A stretch of DNA of 64,000 nucleotides, from positions 1 to 64,000 of the forward strand of contig CAZBXQ010000010.1 of NCBI GenBank assembly GCA_964495935.1, written 5' to 3'. This DNA comes from JAJYSO01 sp964495935. Its GTDB lineage: Bacteria; Bacteroidota; Bacteroidia; Flavobacteriales; Flavobacteriaceae. The stretch's first letter is position 1; every line of letters begins with the position of its first letter. A program made the position numbers and the translations under genes. Positions 36,180-45,676 of this stretch are shown here, piece after piece. Below the pieces are notes generated by a model, which worked only from the letters and a program-made list of their open reading frames with translations, ran no database searches and was not told the origin of the DNA.

Positions 36180-37340
36180 ATGAAAAAAACGCATGTTTTG
36201 CTTTTTCTAACGCTTGTTGGTTTCTGTGCGTCTGCAATTTCGCAAACCAGTACTTCTGCAGCCCTGAAAAACCGACCCATTAGCGTGGCCGTTCCTTTCT
36301 TAACGGTTCCCGGGGATGCTCGGGCCGCCGGAATAGGAGATATGGGAATTGCCACTTCCTCCGATATCTACGCCCAGCAATGGAACGCCGCGAAGTATGC
36401 CTTTTTCGAGCATCAAAACGGAATCGGATTATCATACATTCCGTATCTCCGAAAACTGACCAATGACATTAATGTCGGTCAAATTAACTATGCTCACCGG
36501 ATCAACGGCCGGAGTGCCTTTGCAATAAGCCTCCGGTACTTTAACTTGGGTAAGGTATCCAGTCGGCAAACGGCTACCGAAACGGGACTGGAATTGAAGC
36601 CCAATCAATTAGCCGTCGATGCCAGTTATGCTTTAAAATTGAGTAAAGATTTTTCAATGGGCATTACGCTTCGTTATATCCGATCGGATTTAAAAATACA
36701 AACGGCTGTGGAAGATGCTTCTGTCGCCAATGCTTTCAGTACCGATATTTCGGGATATTTTGAAAGTGATATTATGGCTTTTAAAAACTTTGACGGGCAG
36801 TGGCGCGCCGGATTCAATCTCTCTAATATAGGTCCAAAAATCAACTATGGAAGTCAGGGCGAAGAGGGATTCCTGCCCACCAATCTCGGAATCGGCGGGG
36901 GCTTCGATTTTATTTTCGACAGCGACCACAAGATTGGCGTTTATACCGAGCTCAACAAACTTCTCGTTCCCACGCCCAGCGATTCTAACGGAGACGGGAT
37001 TATCAACCGCGACGACCAGTATTACCAGAAAGCAGCTATTGGCGGTATTTTTTCTTCCTTTAACGATGCTCCCGGAGGGCTCCGGGAAGAACTTAAAGAA
37101 GTTATCTGGGCCGTGGGCACCGAATATCAATTCAGAAATCGTTTTTCCCTGCGAACGGGATACCTCCATGAAAGCCCCGAAAAAGGATTCCGTCAATATA
37201 TAACATTTGGAATGGGTTTTCAATATGCCCTTGCCGAAATCAATATTTCCTATCTGCTTTCCACCTCCTCAACCGTTGCCAATCCCTTAGAAGGGGGAAT
37301 ACGATTTAGTCTTGCCTTTCACTTGGGCGACTCCTTCTAA
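36180..37340 (+). CDS. porV: PorV (LptO), T9SS outer-membrane shuttle protein
   Basis: This is a 386-aa FadL-like outer-membrane barrel. A signal peptide (about 1-22, ending SAISQT) is followed by the PorV start SVAVPFLTVPGDARAAGIGDMGIATSSD, then barrel strands and the end GGIRFSLAFHLGDSF. PorV shuttles T9SS cargo from the translocon to the PorU attachment complex. In many flavobacteria porU lies between gldJ and porV; here only 251 bp separate them and porU is absent from the window. Confidence 0.93.
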   Translation: MKKTHVLLFLTLVGFCASAISQTSTSAALKNRPISVAVPFLTVPGDARAAGIGDMGIATSSDIYAQQWNAAKYAFFEHQNGIGLSYIPYLRKLTNDINVGQINYAHRINGRSAFAISLRYFNLGKVSSRQTATETGLELKPNQLAVDASYALKLSKDFSMGITLRYIRSDLKIQTAVEDASVANAFSTDISGYFESDIMAFKNFDGQWRAGFNLSNIGPKINYGSQGEEGFLPTNLGIGGGFDFIFDSDHKIGVYTELNKLLVPTPSDSNGDGIINRDDQYYQKAAIGGIFSSFNDAPGGLREELKEVIWAVGTEYQFRNRFSLRTGYLHESPEKGFRQYITFGMGFQYALAEINISYLLSTSSTVANPLEGGIRFSLAFHLGDSF

Positions 37341-37491
37341 ATTCGGTTTAAATAATAAAGTCTGCTCAAAAAAAGAGGGCGTTCCATAAAATCCATTTAA
37401 AAACATAAAATAAAGAGTTATACACTCCATTTCTCAACCTCGTCAAATTAAATTTATCGTTAAAAGAACTTAGGAATCAAACTTAAAATCT

Positions 37492-37499
37492 TATTTTTG
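37492..37499 (+). promoter_or_regulatory. -7 box TATTTTTG of pdhA
   Basis: An exact TAnnTTTG box lies 34 bp before the preferred pdhA start, with no good -33 box. Confidence 0.6.
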
Positions 37500-37533
37500 T
37501 CACTCGCGTTTTGACGCTAAAAATTTAATGTTT

Positions 37534-38535
37534 ATGGAAAAGATAACGAAAGAGACATATCTGGATTGGTATGAGAACATGTTTTTCTGGCGTAAGTTTG
37601 AGGATAAACTGGCACAAGTGTACATTCAGCAAAAAGTTCGCGGATTTCTTCACCTATATAATGGTCAGGAAGGGATATTAGCCGGTGCTCTTCATGCGAT
37701 GGATACCTCCAAAGATCGCATGATTACCTCCTATAGAAATCACGTCCAACCTATCGGATTAGGTTTGGATCCCAAATATGTAATGGCCGAGTTATACGGC
37801 AAGAAAACCGGAAGTTCTCATGGATTGGGAGGTTCTATGCACATCTTCTCAAAAGAACATAACTTCTTTGGCGGGCACGGTATCGTGGGCGGGCAAATCG
37901 CCTTGGGTACAGGAATTGCCTTTGGTGATAAATATTTTAACCGCGACCGCGTTACGCTCACCTTTTTGGGCGATGGAGCCACCCGTCAAGGGTCTTTTCA
38001 CGAATCCATGAACCTGGCGATGTCTTGGCAATTACCCGTAGTTTTCTGTATTGAGAACAACGGCTATGCGATGGGAACCTCAACCCAAAGAACATCAAAT
38101 CAAACCGAACTCTGGAAATTGGCCCTCGGCTTTGATATGCCCAGTGGCCCGGTAGATGGGATGAAGCCGGCCAAGGTAGCCGAGGCTTTAGACGAAGCCA
38201 TAAAACGCGCCCGAAGTGGTGGAGGCCCTACCTTATTAGAGTTAAAAACTTATCGTTATCGGGGTCACTCCATGAGTGATGCCCAACATTACCGAACGAA
38301 AGAGGAGGTCAAAGAATATCAAAAACTGGATCCTATCCTCCAAGTAAAAAATAAAATCTTAGAAGAAGAATGGGCTACCGAAGACGATCTTAAAGAGATC
38401 GATAAACGGGTTAAAGCACACGTAAAAGAATGTGAGAAATTTGCCGATGAATCTGATTGGCCCGATAAAAGCGTGATGTACGATGCCGTTTATGAACAAG
38501 AAGATTACCCATTTTTACCACATAAATTAGATTAA
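37534..38535 (+). CDS. pdhA: Pyruvate dehydrogenase E1 alpha subunit
   Basis: This is a 333-aa ThDP-dependent E1 alpha. It has the conserved YNGQEGILAG, the phosphorylation-loop-type RYRGHSMSDAQHYR, and the ThDP motif from LGDGATRQGSFHESMNLA to IENNGYAMG. The start at 37534 (MEKITKETYLDWYENMFFWR) matches the usual N-terminus; an ATG at 37528 is also possible. It pairs with the E2 gene 3 bp downstream. E1 beta is encoded elsewhere, as is common in flavobacteria. Confidence 0.95.
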   Translation: MEKITKETYLDWYENMFFWRKFEDKLAQVYIQQKVRGFLHLYNGQEGILAGALHAMDTSKDRMITSYRNHVQPIGLGLDPKYVMAELYGKKTGSSHGLGGSMHIFSKEHNFFGGHGIVGGQIALGTGIAFGDKYFNRDRVTLTFLGDGATRQGSFHESMNLAMSWQLPVVFCIENNGYAMGTSTQRTSNQTELWKLALGFDMPSGPVDGMKPAKVAEALDEAIKRARSGGGPTLLELKTYRYRGHSMSDAQHYRTKEEVKEYQKLDPILQVKNKILEEEWATEDDLKEIDKRVKAHVKECEKFADESDWPDKSVMYDAVYEQEDYPFLPHKLD

Positions 38536-38538
38536 GCT

Positions 38539-40224
38539 ATGGCCGATGTTATTAATATGCCCCTTTTGAGTGACACCATGGAAGAAGGAACCATTGCAAA
38601 ATGGCTCAAGAAAAAGGGAGATCAAGTTGAAGAAGGAGACATTTTAGCAGAAATAGAAACCGACAAGGCGACCATGGAATTTGAGTCCTTTTATGAAGGC
38701 ACCCTGTTGCACATTGCCGTTGAAGAAGGAGATACCGTCCCGGTAAATCAGATGATTGCGATCATTGGCGAAGAAGATGAGGATATAGAAGAACTCCTTG
38801 CCAATGCCGGGAAATCTTCCAATGATAAAGAGGATTCAAAATCTGAAAAGAAAGATCAAGAAGACCAAGAGCACAAAAAAGAAGAAGCCGATGATAATGA
38901 TGATGAAGAGGCTGCCGGAGAAATTCCCGATGATGTAGAAGTGATTACCATGCCGTTACTTTCGGATACCATGGAAGAAGGAACCATTGCCTCCTGGTCT
39001 AAAAAAGAAGGAGATGACGTTGAAGAAGGTGATATTTTGGCCGAAATCGAAACCGATAAGGCAACCATGGAATTTGAATCTTTCTATGACGGAAAGTTAC
39101 TAAAAATCATCTTGGGCGAGGGAGAAAGTACACCGATTGAAGACCCCATCGCTATTATCGGACCTGAAGGAACGGATGTCGATGCCGTTTTGAAAAGTCT
39201 AAAATCCGGTGGATCTAAGAAAAAAGGAAAGAAGGAGGATAACGCAGAAAAAGAGACTTCTACAACCGATAGCAGCTCAAAAGAGAACCCAGAAGATACT
39301 GAATCTGAATCCACAGAAAAACAAGATACAGGAAAAGACGGAGGCCGTATCTTTGCCTCTCCCCTGGCCAAACGAATGGCCGCCGACAAAAATATTGACC
39401 TTTCTGATGTGGAAGGAACCGGAGAAAACGGCCGTATCGTAAAACGCGATATCGAAAACTATAAACCCGCTGAAACCACAACGGCCAAGAAGGGTAAAGA
39501 ACAAGCACCCGCCGCAGCACAGACCTATGTGCCGGTAGGAGAAGAAACTTTCGAAGAAGTCAAGAACTCACAGATGCGAAAAACCATCGCCAAGCGTCTT
39601 ACGGCATCGCAATTTGGTGCCCCCCACTACTACCTCACAATTGAAGTAGATATGGAAAATGCCAGGGCTTCCCGAAAAACGATTAACAACATCCCCGACA
39701 CTAAGATTTCCTTTAATGATATGGTAATCAAGGCTTCGGCAATAGCCTTACGAAAACATCCTCAAGTGAATTCAATTTGGGGCGATGACGTCACTAAGAT
39801 TGCCAAACATATTCATATTGGCGTAGCAGTAGCGGTTGATGAAGGACTGGTTGTTCCGGTTCTACGTTTTACAGATCAACAATCTCTGACGCAAATCAAT
39901 GCCAACGTGAAGAGCCTGGCAAAAAAAGCGCAGGATAAAAAGATTCAACCCGATGAAATGGAAGGCAGCACATTTACGGTTTCTAATTTGGGAATGTTTG
40001 GAATACAGGAATTTACCAGTATTATCAACCAGCCCAACTCCGCCATCCTTTCGGTAGGAGCCATTGAGGAAAAACCAGTTGTAAAAGATGGAGAGATTGT
40101 GGTCGGCCATACAATGAAAGTGACTTTGGCTTGTGATCACCGTACCGTCGATGGTGCAACCGGTGCCAAATTCCTGCAAACGTTGCGAACGTATTTGGAG
40201 AATCCGGTAACGATGTTGGCTTAA
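38539..40224 (+). CDS. pdhC: Pyruvate dehydrogenase E2 (dihydrolipoyl acetyltransferase)
   Basis: This is a 561-aa E2 with two nearly identical lipoyl domains (about 1-80 and 135-212; lipoyl-lysines Lys43 and Lys174, both in ETDKATMEF), each followed by an acidic Glu/Lys/Ser-rich linker. A peripheral-subunit-binding domain (about 270-307, SPLAKRMAADKNIDL) comes next, then the catalytic acyltransferase with DHRTVDGATGA (catalytic His near 533). It transfers acetyl groups to CoA. It is co-transcribed with pdhA and ended by the terminator at 40263-40297. Confidence 0.96.
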   Translation: MADVINMPLLSDTMEEGTIAKWLKKKGDQVEEGDILAEIETDKATMEFESFYEGTLLHIAVEEGDTVPVNQMIAIIGEEDEDIEELLANAGKSSNDKEDSKSEKKDQEDQEHKKEEADDNDDEEAAGEIPDDVEVITMPLLSDTMEEGTIASWSKKEGDDVEEGDILAEIETDKATMEFESFYDGKLLKIILGEGESTPIEDPIAIIGPEGTDVDAVLKSLKSGGSKKKGKKEDNAEKETSTTDSSSKENPEDTESESTEKQDTGKDGGRIFASPLAKRMAADKNIDLSDVEGTGENGRIVKRDIENYKPAETTTAKKGKEQAPAAAQTYVPVGEETFEEVKNSQMRKTIAKRLTASQFGAPHYYLTIEVDMENARASRKTINNIPDTKISFNDMVIKASAIALRKHPQVNSIWGDDVTKIAKHIHIGVAVAVDEGLVVPVLRFTDQQSLTQINANVKSLAKKAQDKKIQPDEMEGSTFTVSNLGMFGIQEFTSIINQPNSAILSVGAIEEKPVVKDGEIVVGHTMKVTLACDHRTVDGATGAKFLQTLRTYLENPVTMLA

Positions 40225-40262
40225 AATTAGATTATACAATAATTCCAATTATAGGTTTACAG

Positions 40263-40297
40263 CCCCGGATGCTTCGTCAGTCCGGGGTTCTTTATTT
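40263..40297 (+). terminator. Terminator after pdhC
   Basis: The stem CCCCGGA/TCCGGGG with an 11-nt loop is followed by TTCTTTATTT, 38 bp after the pdhC stop. Confidence 0.85.
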
Positions 40298-40308
40298 AAA
40301 TCAAAAAG

Positions 40309-41277
40309 ATGAAAAACTTTTTATTTCTCACCGGTATCGTATTCTTTTTATTTTCTTGCGGGCCACAACGCAGCCAAACCCTTGAAAAATCGGAATACCA
40401 ACCTCAAAAAAAGCAAATTGAAGCCACTATCCGCTACCTGTCATCCGATACTCTAAAAGGCCGCGATACCGGGTCGGAAGGTATTGAAAAAGCAGCGCAG
40501 TATATTGAATCCCAATTCCGTGACGCCGGCCTTCAACCTTATTTCAAGACCTATCGCGATAGTTTTGAATACAAGGGCCTTATCGGTTATAATATAGTGG
40601 CCTATAAAGAGGGCACTGACAAAACCCTGAAAAATGAGGTTATCATTCTTGGCGCACATTACGATCACATTGGCATAATCCAACCTCAAAAAGGAGATTC
40701 CATTGCCAATGGAGCTAATGACGATGCCTCGGGAACGGCAGTTGTTCTTGAATTAGCTAAAACCCTGGCAACAAAAGACACAAAACGAAGCCTCCTGTTC
40801 GTCTTATTCTCGGCCGAAGAAAAGGGACTGATTGGATCCCGCCATCTCGCCAAACGACTAAAAAAAGCACCCTTTTCGCCCGTGCTAATGCTGAATTTTG
40901 AAATGCTTGGTGTTCCTATGCAAACAACCGATTATGACGCTTATGTCACGGGTTACAAAAAATCCAACCTGGCCTCCATTTTTAACAACTTTGCCGAAAG
41001 AAAGGTTTTAGGATACTGGAAAGACGAAGATCGATACCAGGTATTCAAACGCAGCGATAACTATGCTTTTTATACAGAATTGAAAATCCCAGCCCATACA
41101 CTCTCTTCATTCAATTTTGTTAATTTTGATCAATATCATCAAGTGGGCGATGAAATTCACCGCATTGATTTTGACTTTATGGAGCAATTCATTCGAGCTA
41201 CGATTCCGGGAATTGAAGGACTGGCCAATGAAGGAGAACCAATTGTACAACTGAACAAAAACTCCAATCCACACTAA
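40309..41277 (+). CDS. M28-family metallopeptidase, lipoprotein
   Basis: This is a 322-aa exported zinc aminopeptidase-type enzyme. The lipobox FLFSC (Cys17) indicates a lipoprotein. Zinc and catalytic residues sit in LGAHYDHIG, GANDDASGTAVVLE, LFSAEEKGLIGS and, near the end, the His of DQYHQVGDE. Family members cleave N-terminal residues from peptides in the periplasm. It is followed 9 bp later by an SDR gene. Confidence 0.9.
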   Translation: MKNFLFLTGIVFFLFSCGPQRSQTLEKSEYQPQKKQIEATIRYLSSDTLKGRDTGSEGIEKAAQYIESQFRDAGLQPYFKTYRDSFEYKGLIGYNIVAYKEGTDKTLKNEVIILGAHYDHIGIIQPQKGDSIANGANDDASGTAVVLELAKTLATKDTKRSLLFVLFSAEEKGLIGSRHLAKRLKKAPFSPVLMLNFEMLGVPMQTTDYDAYVTGYKKSNLASIFNNFAERKVLGYWKDEDRYQVFKRSDNYAFYTELKIPAHTLSSFNFVNFDQYHQVGDEIHRIDFDFMEQFIRATIPGIEGLANEGEPIVQLNKNSNPH

Positions 41278-41286
41278 CCGCTTTTT

Positions 41287-41973
41287 ATGCTACAAAAAAA
41301 TATTATTATTACCGGAACCAGTCGGGGAATCGGCTACGAATTGGTCAAACAATGCCAAGCTAAAGGGCATCGTGTTCTGGCTCTATCGCGAAATACAAGT
41401 CCCATTGACCATCTCCACCTTTCCAATACACAATCTCTCGAATTTGACATAACGCAAGGTAAGGATCTGCAAAAAGCAGTGAACTATATCCAGCAGCACT
41501 GGTCACAAGTCGATGTGGTAATTCATAATGCAGGGCAAATTATCCATAAGGATTTTACTACAATACACGTTTCGGAATTGAAAAAGGTATATGCAACAAA
41601 TGTCTTTGGTGTTTTTACTTTCACGCAGGCCCTTCTCCCGTTTTTTCATGCCGACAGCCATATTATAAGTATCAGCAGCATGGGAGGAATTCAAGGGAGT
41701 GTAAAATTTCCGGGGCTCACCGCCTACAGTTCCAGTAAAGCCGCCGTCATTAATCTCATGGAGGTATTGGCCGAAGAATACAAAGAAACCGGACCGATTT
41801 TCAATGCATTAGCCTTAGGAGCCGTTCAAACCGAAATGTTTGAAGAAGCCTTTCCGGGTACCAAAGCTGGTGTAAGTCCCCGGGAAATGGCGGCTTATAT
41901 TATTCAGTTTGCACTAACGGGAAATCGCGTATATAACGGAAAAGTATTACAAGTCTCCAACTCTACTCCGTAA
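41287..41973 (+). CDS. Short-chain dehydrogenase/reductase
   Basis: This is a 228-aa Rossmann oxidoreductase with the cofactor motif GTSRGIGYEL, the NAG motif (IHNAGQI), catalytic Ser in ISISSMGG and the YxxxK pair in YSSSKAAVINL. The residues after the second strand (LSRNTS) are compatible with NADP. The substrate is unknown. It probably forms a unit with the M28 peptidase. Confidence 0.88.
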   Translation: MLQKNIIITGTSRGIGYELVKQCQAKGHRVLALSRNTSPIDHLHLSNTQSLEFDITQGKDLQKAVNYIQQHWSQVDVVIHNAGQIIHKDFTTIHVSELKKVYATNVFGVFTFTQALLPFFHADSHIISISSMGGIQGSVKFPGLTAYSSSKAAVINLMEVLAEEYKETGPIFNALALGAVQTEMFEEAFPGTKAGVSPREMAAYIIQFALTGNRVYNGKVLQVSNSTP

Positions 41974-42252
41974 TGGAATGAGATGAGCGGCGAATATTTG
42001 TAAATAAGCAGGAGAATCGATTAACTTAAAAAGCCTTCGAACACCTATTTTTACTAATGGTCAATCAGATAAATTTTGAAATTTCTGTTATGCACCGAAC
42101 ACAGCAGAAAAGCAATCTCCGAAAAGCGGATAGTCGGAAAATCAATCCTAAACGCAAAAACGAAAGAGAGGTTATGGATAGAGCAAATAGGACTACTTCA
42201 ATTACGGGGTAGTCATAAAGTCGGGAGATAATCGCCCCCTAATTCAAAAAAA

Positions 42253-42861
42253 ATGAAAGAAACATTGCGCCATTATGTCCCTGACCAAGCGGTTGATCGC
42301 GTTTTCGCATTGATAAAAAAAGAAGGTGTTCATCTCAAAATTGTCAAAGAACGAAAAACACGTCACGGCGATTATCGAAAACTGGCCGACGGCCAACATC
42401 AAATCACCATCAATGCCAATCTTAATCAATACCGCTTTCTGATTACCCTCGTCCATGAATTGGCTCATCTTACGGCCTTCAAAAACTTTGGCAGGCATAT
42501 TAAACCCCATGGACGAGAATGGAAATATACCTTTCAACACCTCATGCTTCCTTTTATTACACCCGCTATTTTCCCCAAAGATATACTTCCTTTACTGGCT
42601 CGTCACTTTAAAAACCCAAAAGCAAGTAGTGATACGGATGCTCCGTTGGCCATGGCCTTAAAAAAGTTTGATGCCGGTCCTCAAAAAGATTTTCTTTTTG
42701 AACTAAAAAAAGGAAGTCTTTTTAAGACTCCGAACGGGAAAATCTTTAAAAAGGACCGAAAAAGAGTCAAACGCTACGAATGTATTGAGCTATCAACAGG
42801 AAAAATTTATATATTCCAACCGCATGCTGAAGTAGAATTCCTTAAACATGTGCAACACTAA
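42253..42861 (+). CDS. SprT-like zinc metalloprotease domain protein
   Basis: This is a 202-aa cytosolic protein with the SprT-like HExxH zinc motif in LVHELAHLTAFKNFG (about residue 73) followed by a third ligand His in HIKPHGREWK. Eukaryotic Spartan relatives cleave DNA-protein crosslinks; the bacterial role is not established. A C-terminal domain (about 140-202) is beta-rich and lacks the zinc-ribbon Cys seen in E. coli SprT. Its end lies 13 bp before the mannose-1-phosphate guanylyltransferase start. Confidence 0.82.
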   Translation: MKETLRHYVPDQAVDRVFALIKKEGVHLKIVKERKTRHGDYRKLADGQHQITINANLNQYRFLITLVHELAHLTAFKNFGRHIKPHGREWKYTFQHLMLPFITPAIFPKDILPLLARHFKNPKASSDTDAPLAMALKKFDAGPQKDFLFELKKGSLFKTPNGKIFKKDRKRVKRYECIELSTGKIYIFQPHAEVEFLKHVQH

Positions 42862-42874
42862 AGAAAACTTAACT

Positions 42875-43951
42875 ATGCAAGATTATTATGCCGTGATTAT
42901 GGCCGGAGGAGTGGGTTCCCGTTTTTGGCCACTGAGTAAAGAAGTACTTCCTAAGCAGTTTCTCGACCTTTTGGGAACCGGGGAAACCTTACTTCAAAAA
43001 ACGTATAATCGATTGCATAAACTCGTTCCCGAAAAGAATATTTTTATTCTTACAAATGATCAATACGATAAACTGGTAAAAGAGGAATTACCACAAATCA
43101 CAGATCGTCAACTCGTGCTGGAGCCTGAAATGCGAAATACAGCCCCTTGTATTTTACTTTCAGCATTAAAAATTAAGAAAGAAAACCCCAATGCAACAAT
43201 CATCATTGCGCCCAGCGATCACTGGATCGAGGAAGAGGAAAAGTTTGCCCGGGATATTCAGCAGGGATTTACGGCCTGTAGTCAAAAAAATCTTTTATTG
43301 ACGCTTGGGATTCCTCCCACGCAGCCCCACACCGGTTATGGGTATATAAAATATAAACGAGATTCTACAACCCTCATTAAAGGGGTCAAACGATTTACAG
43401 AAAAACCGGATTATTACACGGCTCAATCTTTCTATGAATCGGGAGATTATTTATGGAATTCCGGAATGTTTATGGGCAAAGCACAGACCCTTATTGATAC
43501 CTATACAACCTATCTTCCGGATATGGCGGCACTCTTCATAAAAGGCTGGGAAACACTTAATACGGAAAACGAAAAAGATTTTCTTTTGGAGCATTATAAA
43601 GAGGCTGAAAATATTTCTATCGATTACGGCATCATGGAAAAAGCTGATAATGTTGCCGTTTTACCGGCTTCCTTTATATGGAACGATTTGGGCTCCTGGG
43701 GGTCGTTATATGACAAACTCCCCAAAGATCGCGATCACAACGTCATTGTCAACACCGATACGTATGCGGAAGATTCAAAAGGGAATATTATACACACCCC
43801 CAAAGGACGGGTTGTGGTTATGAAAGATCTCAATGACTACATTGTCGTAGAGAATGATGAGGTGCTATTAATTTACCCGAAAGACAAGGAACAAGGCATA
43901 AAAGAAATACGAAGAAAAGTTCAAATAAAATTTGGGAAGGAATTGGGGTAG
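42875..43951 (+). CDS. Mannose-1-phosphate guanylyltransferase
   Basis: This 358-aa nucleotidyltransferase makes GDP-mannose from mannose-1-phosphate and GTP for glycan synthesis. It has the signature VIMAGGVGSRFWPLSKEVLPKQF at the N-terminus (cited in part), FTEKPD, WNSGMF and the late SIDYGIMEKADNVAVLPASF. It lacks the C-terminal phosphomannose isomerase domain. The start at 42875 gives MQDYYAVIMAGG; the frame also extends back to 42848 inside sprT. It converges on the MlaF-like gene with a single base between the stop codons. Confidence 0.93.
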   Translation: MQDYYAVIMAGGVGSRFWPLSKEVLPKQFLDLLGTGETLLQKTYNRLHKLVPEKNIFILTNDQYDKLVKEELPQITDRQLVLEPEMRNTAPCILLSALKIKKENPNATIIIAPSDHWIEEEEKFARDIQQGFTACSQKNLLLTLGIPPTQPHTGYGYIKYKRDSTTLIKGVKRFTEKPDYYTAQSFYESGDYLWNSGMFMGKAQTLIDTYTTYLPDMAALFIKGWETLNTENEKDFLLEHYKEAENISIDYGIMEKADNVAVLPASFIWNDLGSWGSLYDKLPKDRDHNVIVNTDTYAEDSKGNIIHTPKGRVVVMKDLNDYIVVENDEVLLIYPKDKEQGIKEIRRKVQIKFGKELG

Positions 43952-43952
43952 C

Positions 43953-44723
43953 CTACTCCGGGTTATTTTGCAGATGTGCTTTTCGAACCTGCTTAAAGAG
44001 GTTGGAAGAATACACAAAAGCCGAAATATCTTCATTATCGGTTCTAAATATTTCACGATGTGTACCTCTCCATTTCAATTCTCCAAATTTGAGGAAGTTA
44101 ATATTCTCTCCGATCTCCAATACAGAATTCATATCGTGGGTGTTGATGACCGTGGTAATATCGTACTCCTTGGTAATTTCCTGAATCAGATTATCAATAA
44201 GGATAGCTGTTTCGGGATCCAGTCCCGAATTCGGTTCATCACAAAACAAGTACTCCGGCTGATTTACGATGGCCCGGGCAATAGCCACTCGTTTCTGCAT
44301 CCCTCCACTAAGTTCAGAGGCCTCCTTTTCTTCTACATTTTCAAGGCCCACCCGTTTTAATACCTCTATCATCCGGTCAAAGCGCTCACTTCTGGGCATA
44401 TCGGTAAACATGCGCAGGGGAAACATCACGTTGTCACCCACATTCATCGTGTCAAACAAAGCACTTCCCTGAAAAACCATCCCCACGCGTTTTCTAAATT
44501 CCTGCTGCTCTTCCTCCGTAAAATCAGCATAGACATCTTCACCGTATTGTATAGTTCCCGAATCGGGTCGAAAAAGCCCCAACAGACACTTTAAAAATAC
44601 CGTCTTCCCGGAACCGGATTGCCCAATAATTAAATTCGTCTTTCCTTTATAAAATTCGGCCGTTATCCCCTTTAGAACCTTATTATCACCAAAACTCTTA
44701 TGTAGATCTGTAACTTTAATCAT
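43953..44723 (-). CDS. MlaF-like ABC transporter ATPase
   Basis: This 256-aa ATPase resembles MlaF/Ttg2A of the phospholipid-trafficking ABC transporter. It has Walker A IGQSGSGKT, the signature LSGGMQKRVAIARAI and Walker B EYLFCDEPNSGLDPE. The start at 44723 (MIKVTDLHKSFG) overlaps the permease stop as ATGA, so the two are coupled. A longer frame upstream is inside the permease gene. Confidence 0.93.
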   Translation of the reverse strand: MIKVTDLHKSFGDNKVLKGITAEFYKGKTNLIIGQSGSGKTVFLKCLLGLFRPDSGTIQYGEDVYADFTEEEQQEFRKRVGMVFQGSALFDTMNVGDNVMFPLRMFTDMPRSERFDRMIEVLKRVGLENVEEKEASELSGGMQKRVAIARAIVNQPEYLFCDEPNSGLDPETAILIDNLIQEITKEYDITTVINTHDMNSVLEIGENINFLKFGELKWRGTHREIFRTDNEDISAFVYSSNLFKQVRKAHLQNNPE

Positions 44724-45460
44724 CAGGCTAATAATAATTGGGTCAATATATAATTGGTAACAATAAGGGCCACGCTGGTCCATATAAAAGCGGTCGTACT
44801 GGCTCTTCCCACTTCCAGAGATCCTCCTTTCAAATAATAGCCAAAATATGCCGGAATCGTTGCCAAAAGAAAGGAAAAAAAGAAAGTTTTAATAAAGGCA
44901 TAGGCCAACTGAAAAGGGATAAAATCTTCTCGTAGTCCCGCAATAAAAGCATCTGAAGGAGCATACCCCCCCCAAATCCCGGCTAAATAGGCTCCCAACA
45001 GCCCAATAAACATAGAAATGGCAATCACAAAAGGGAACAGCATCATGGCTACTATTTTTGGAAAAACCAAATAATTCACCGAATTGATTCCCATCACTTC
45101 AAGTGCATCAATCTGTTCAGTGACCCGCATCGTGCCAATACTGGAAGTAATATAAGACCCTACCTTTCCGGCTATAATAATCGAGATCAACGTGGGCGCA
45201 AATTCCAGAATCACAATCTGCCGGGCCGCAAATCCAATCAAACTTTTGGGTAAAAAAGGGCTACTCAGATTCAACGACATCTGAATGGTTACCACACCCC
45301 CTATAAAAAAGGATAAAAAACTGACAATTCCCAAAGAATCAATAATCAAGTCATCGATTTCTTTCATAATCAAATCATAGAGAACTTTACGTTTTGTCAT
45401 GGGGCCAAAGGCCTCACCGAGCATTATAAAGTATTGCCCTATGTTGTGCAGATATTTCAT
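44723..45460 (-). CDS. MlaE-like ABC transporter permease
   Basis: This 245-aa inner-membrane permease of the MlaE/YrbE family has about five transmembrane segments and the hallmark GKVGSYITSSIGTMRVTEQIDALEVMGIN in its middle (cited in part as GTMRVTEQIDALEVMG). MlaFE moves phospholipids between inner membrane and periplasmic MCE proteins; no mlaD gene is adjacent. The gene starts its own unit upstream of the ATPase. Confidence 0.93.
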   Translation of the reverse strand: MKYLHNIGQYFIMLGEAFGPMTKRKVLYDLIMKEIDDLIIDSLGIVSFLSFFIGGVVTIQMSLNLSSPFLPKSLIGFAARQIVILEFAPTLISIIIAGKVGSYITSSIGTMRVTEQIDALEVMGINSVNYLVFPKIVAMMLFPFVIAISMFIGLLGAYLAGIWGGYAPSDAFIAGLREDFIPFQLAYAFIKTFFFSFLLATIPAYFGYYLKGGSLEVGRASTTAFIWTSVALIVTNYILTQLLLA

Positions 45461-45676
45461 CCAATTTATTTTGAATACGCAAAAATACTAAAAATAAAGC
45501 GCAAAAAATGAATTTACAAACCTCAAAGACCATCCCATAATTCAATGGTATTTATGGCTTATCAGTATTTATTTTGCCTCAACAATCGATAACAAACATG
45601 TTTTCCATCCCTTCATCACGGTACCAAGAAAATCAGCTGCTTAAGCTCAGTCACATGATTCAGACCGATTCAATAA

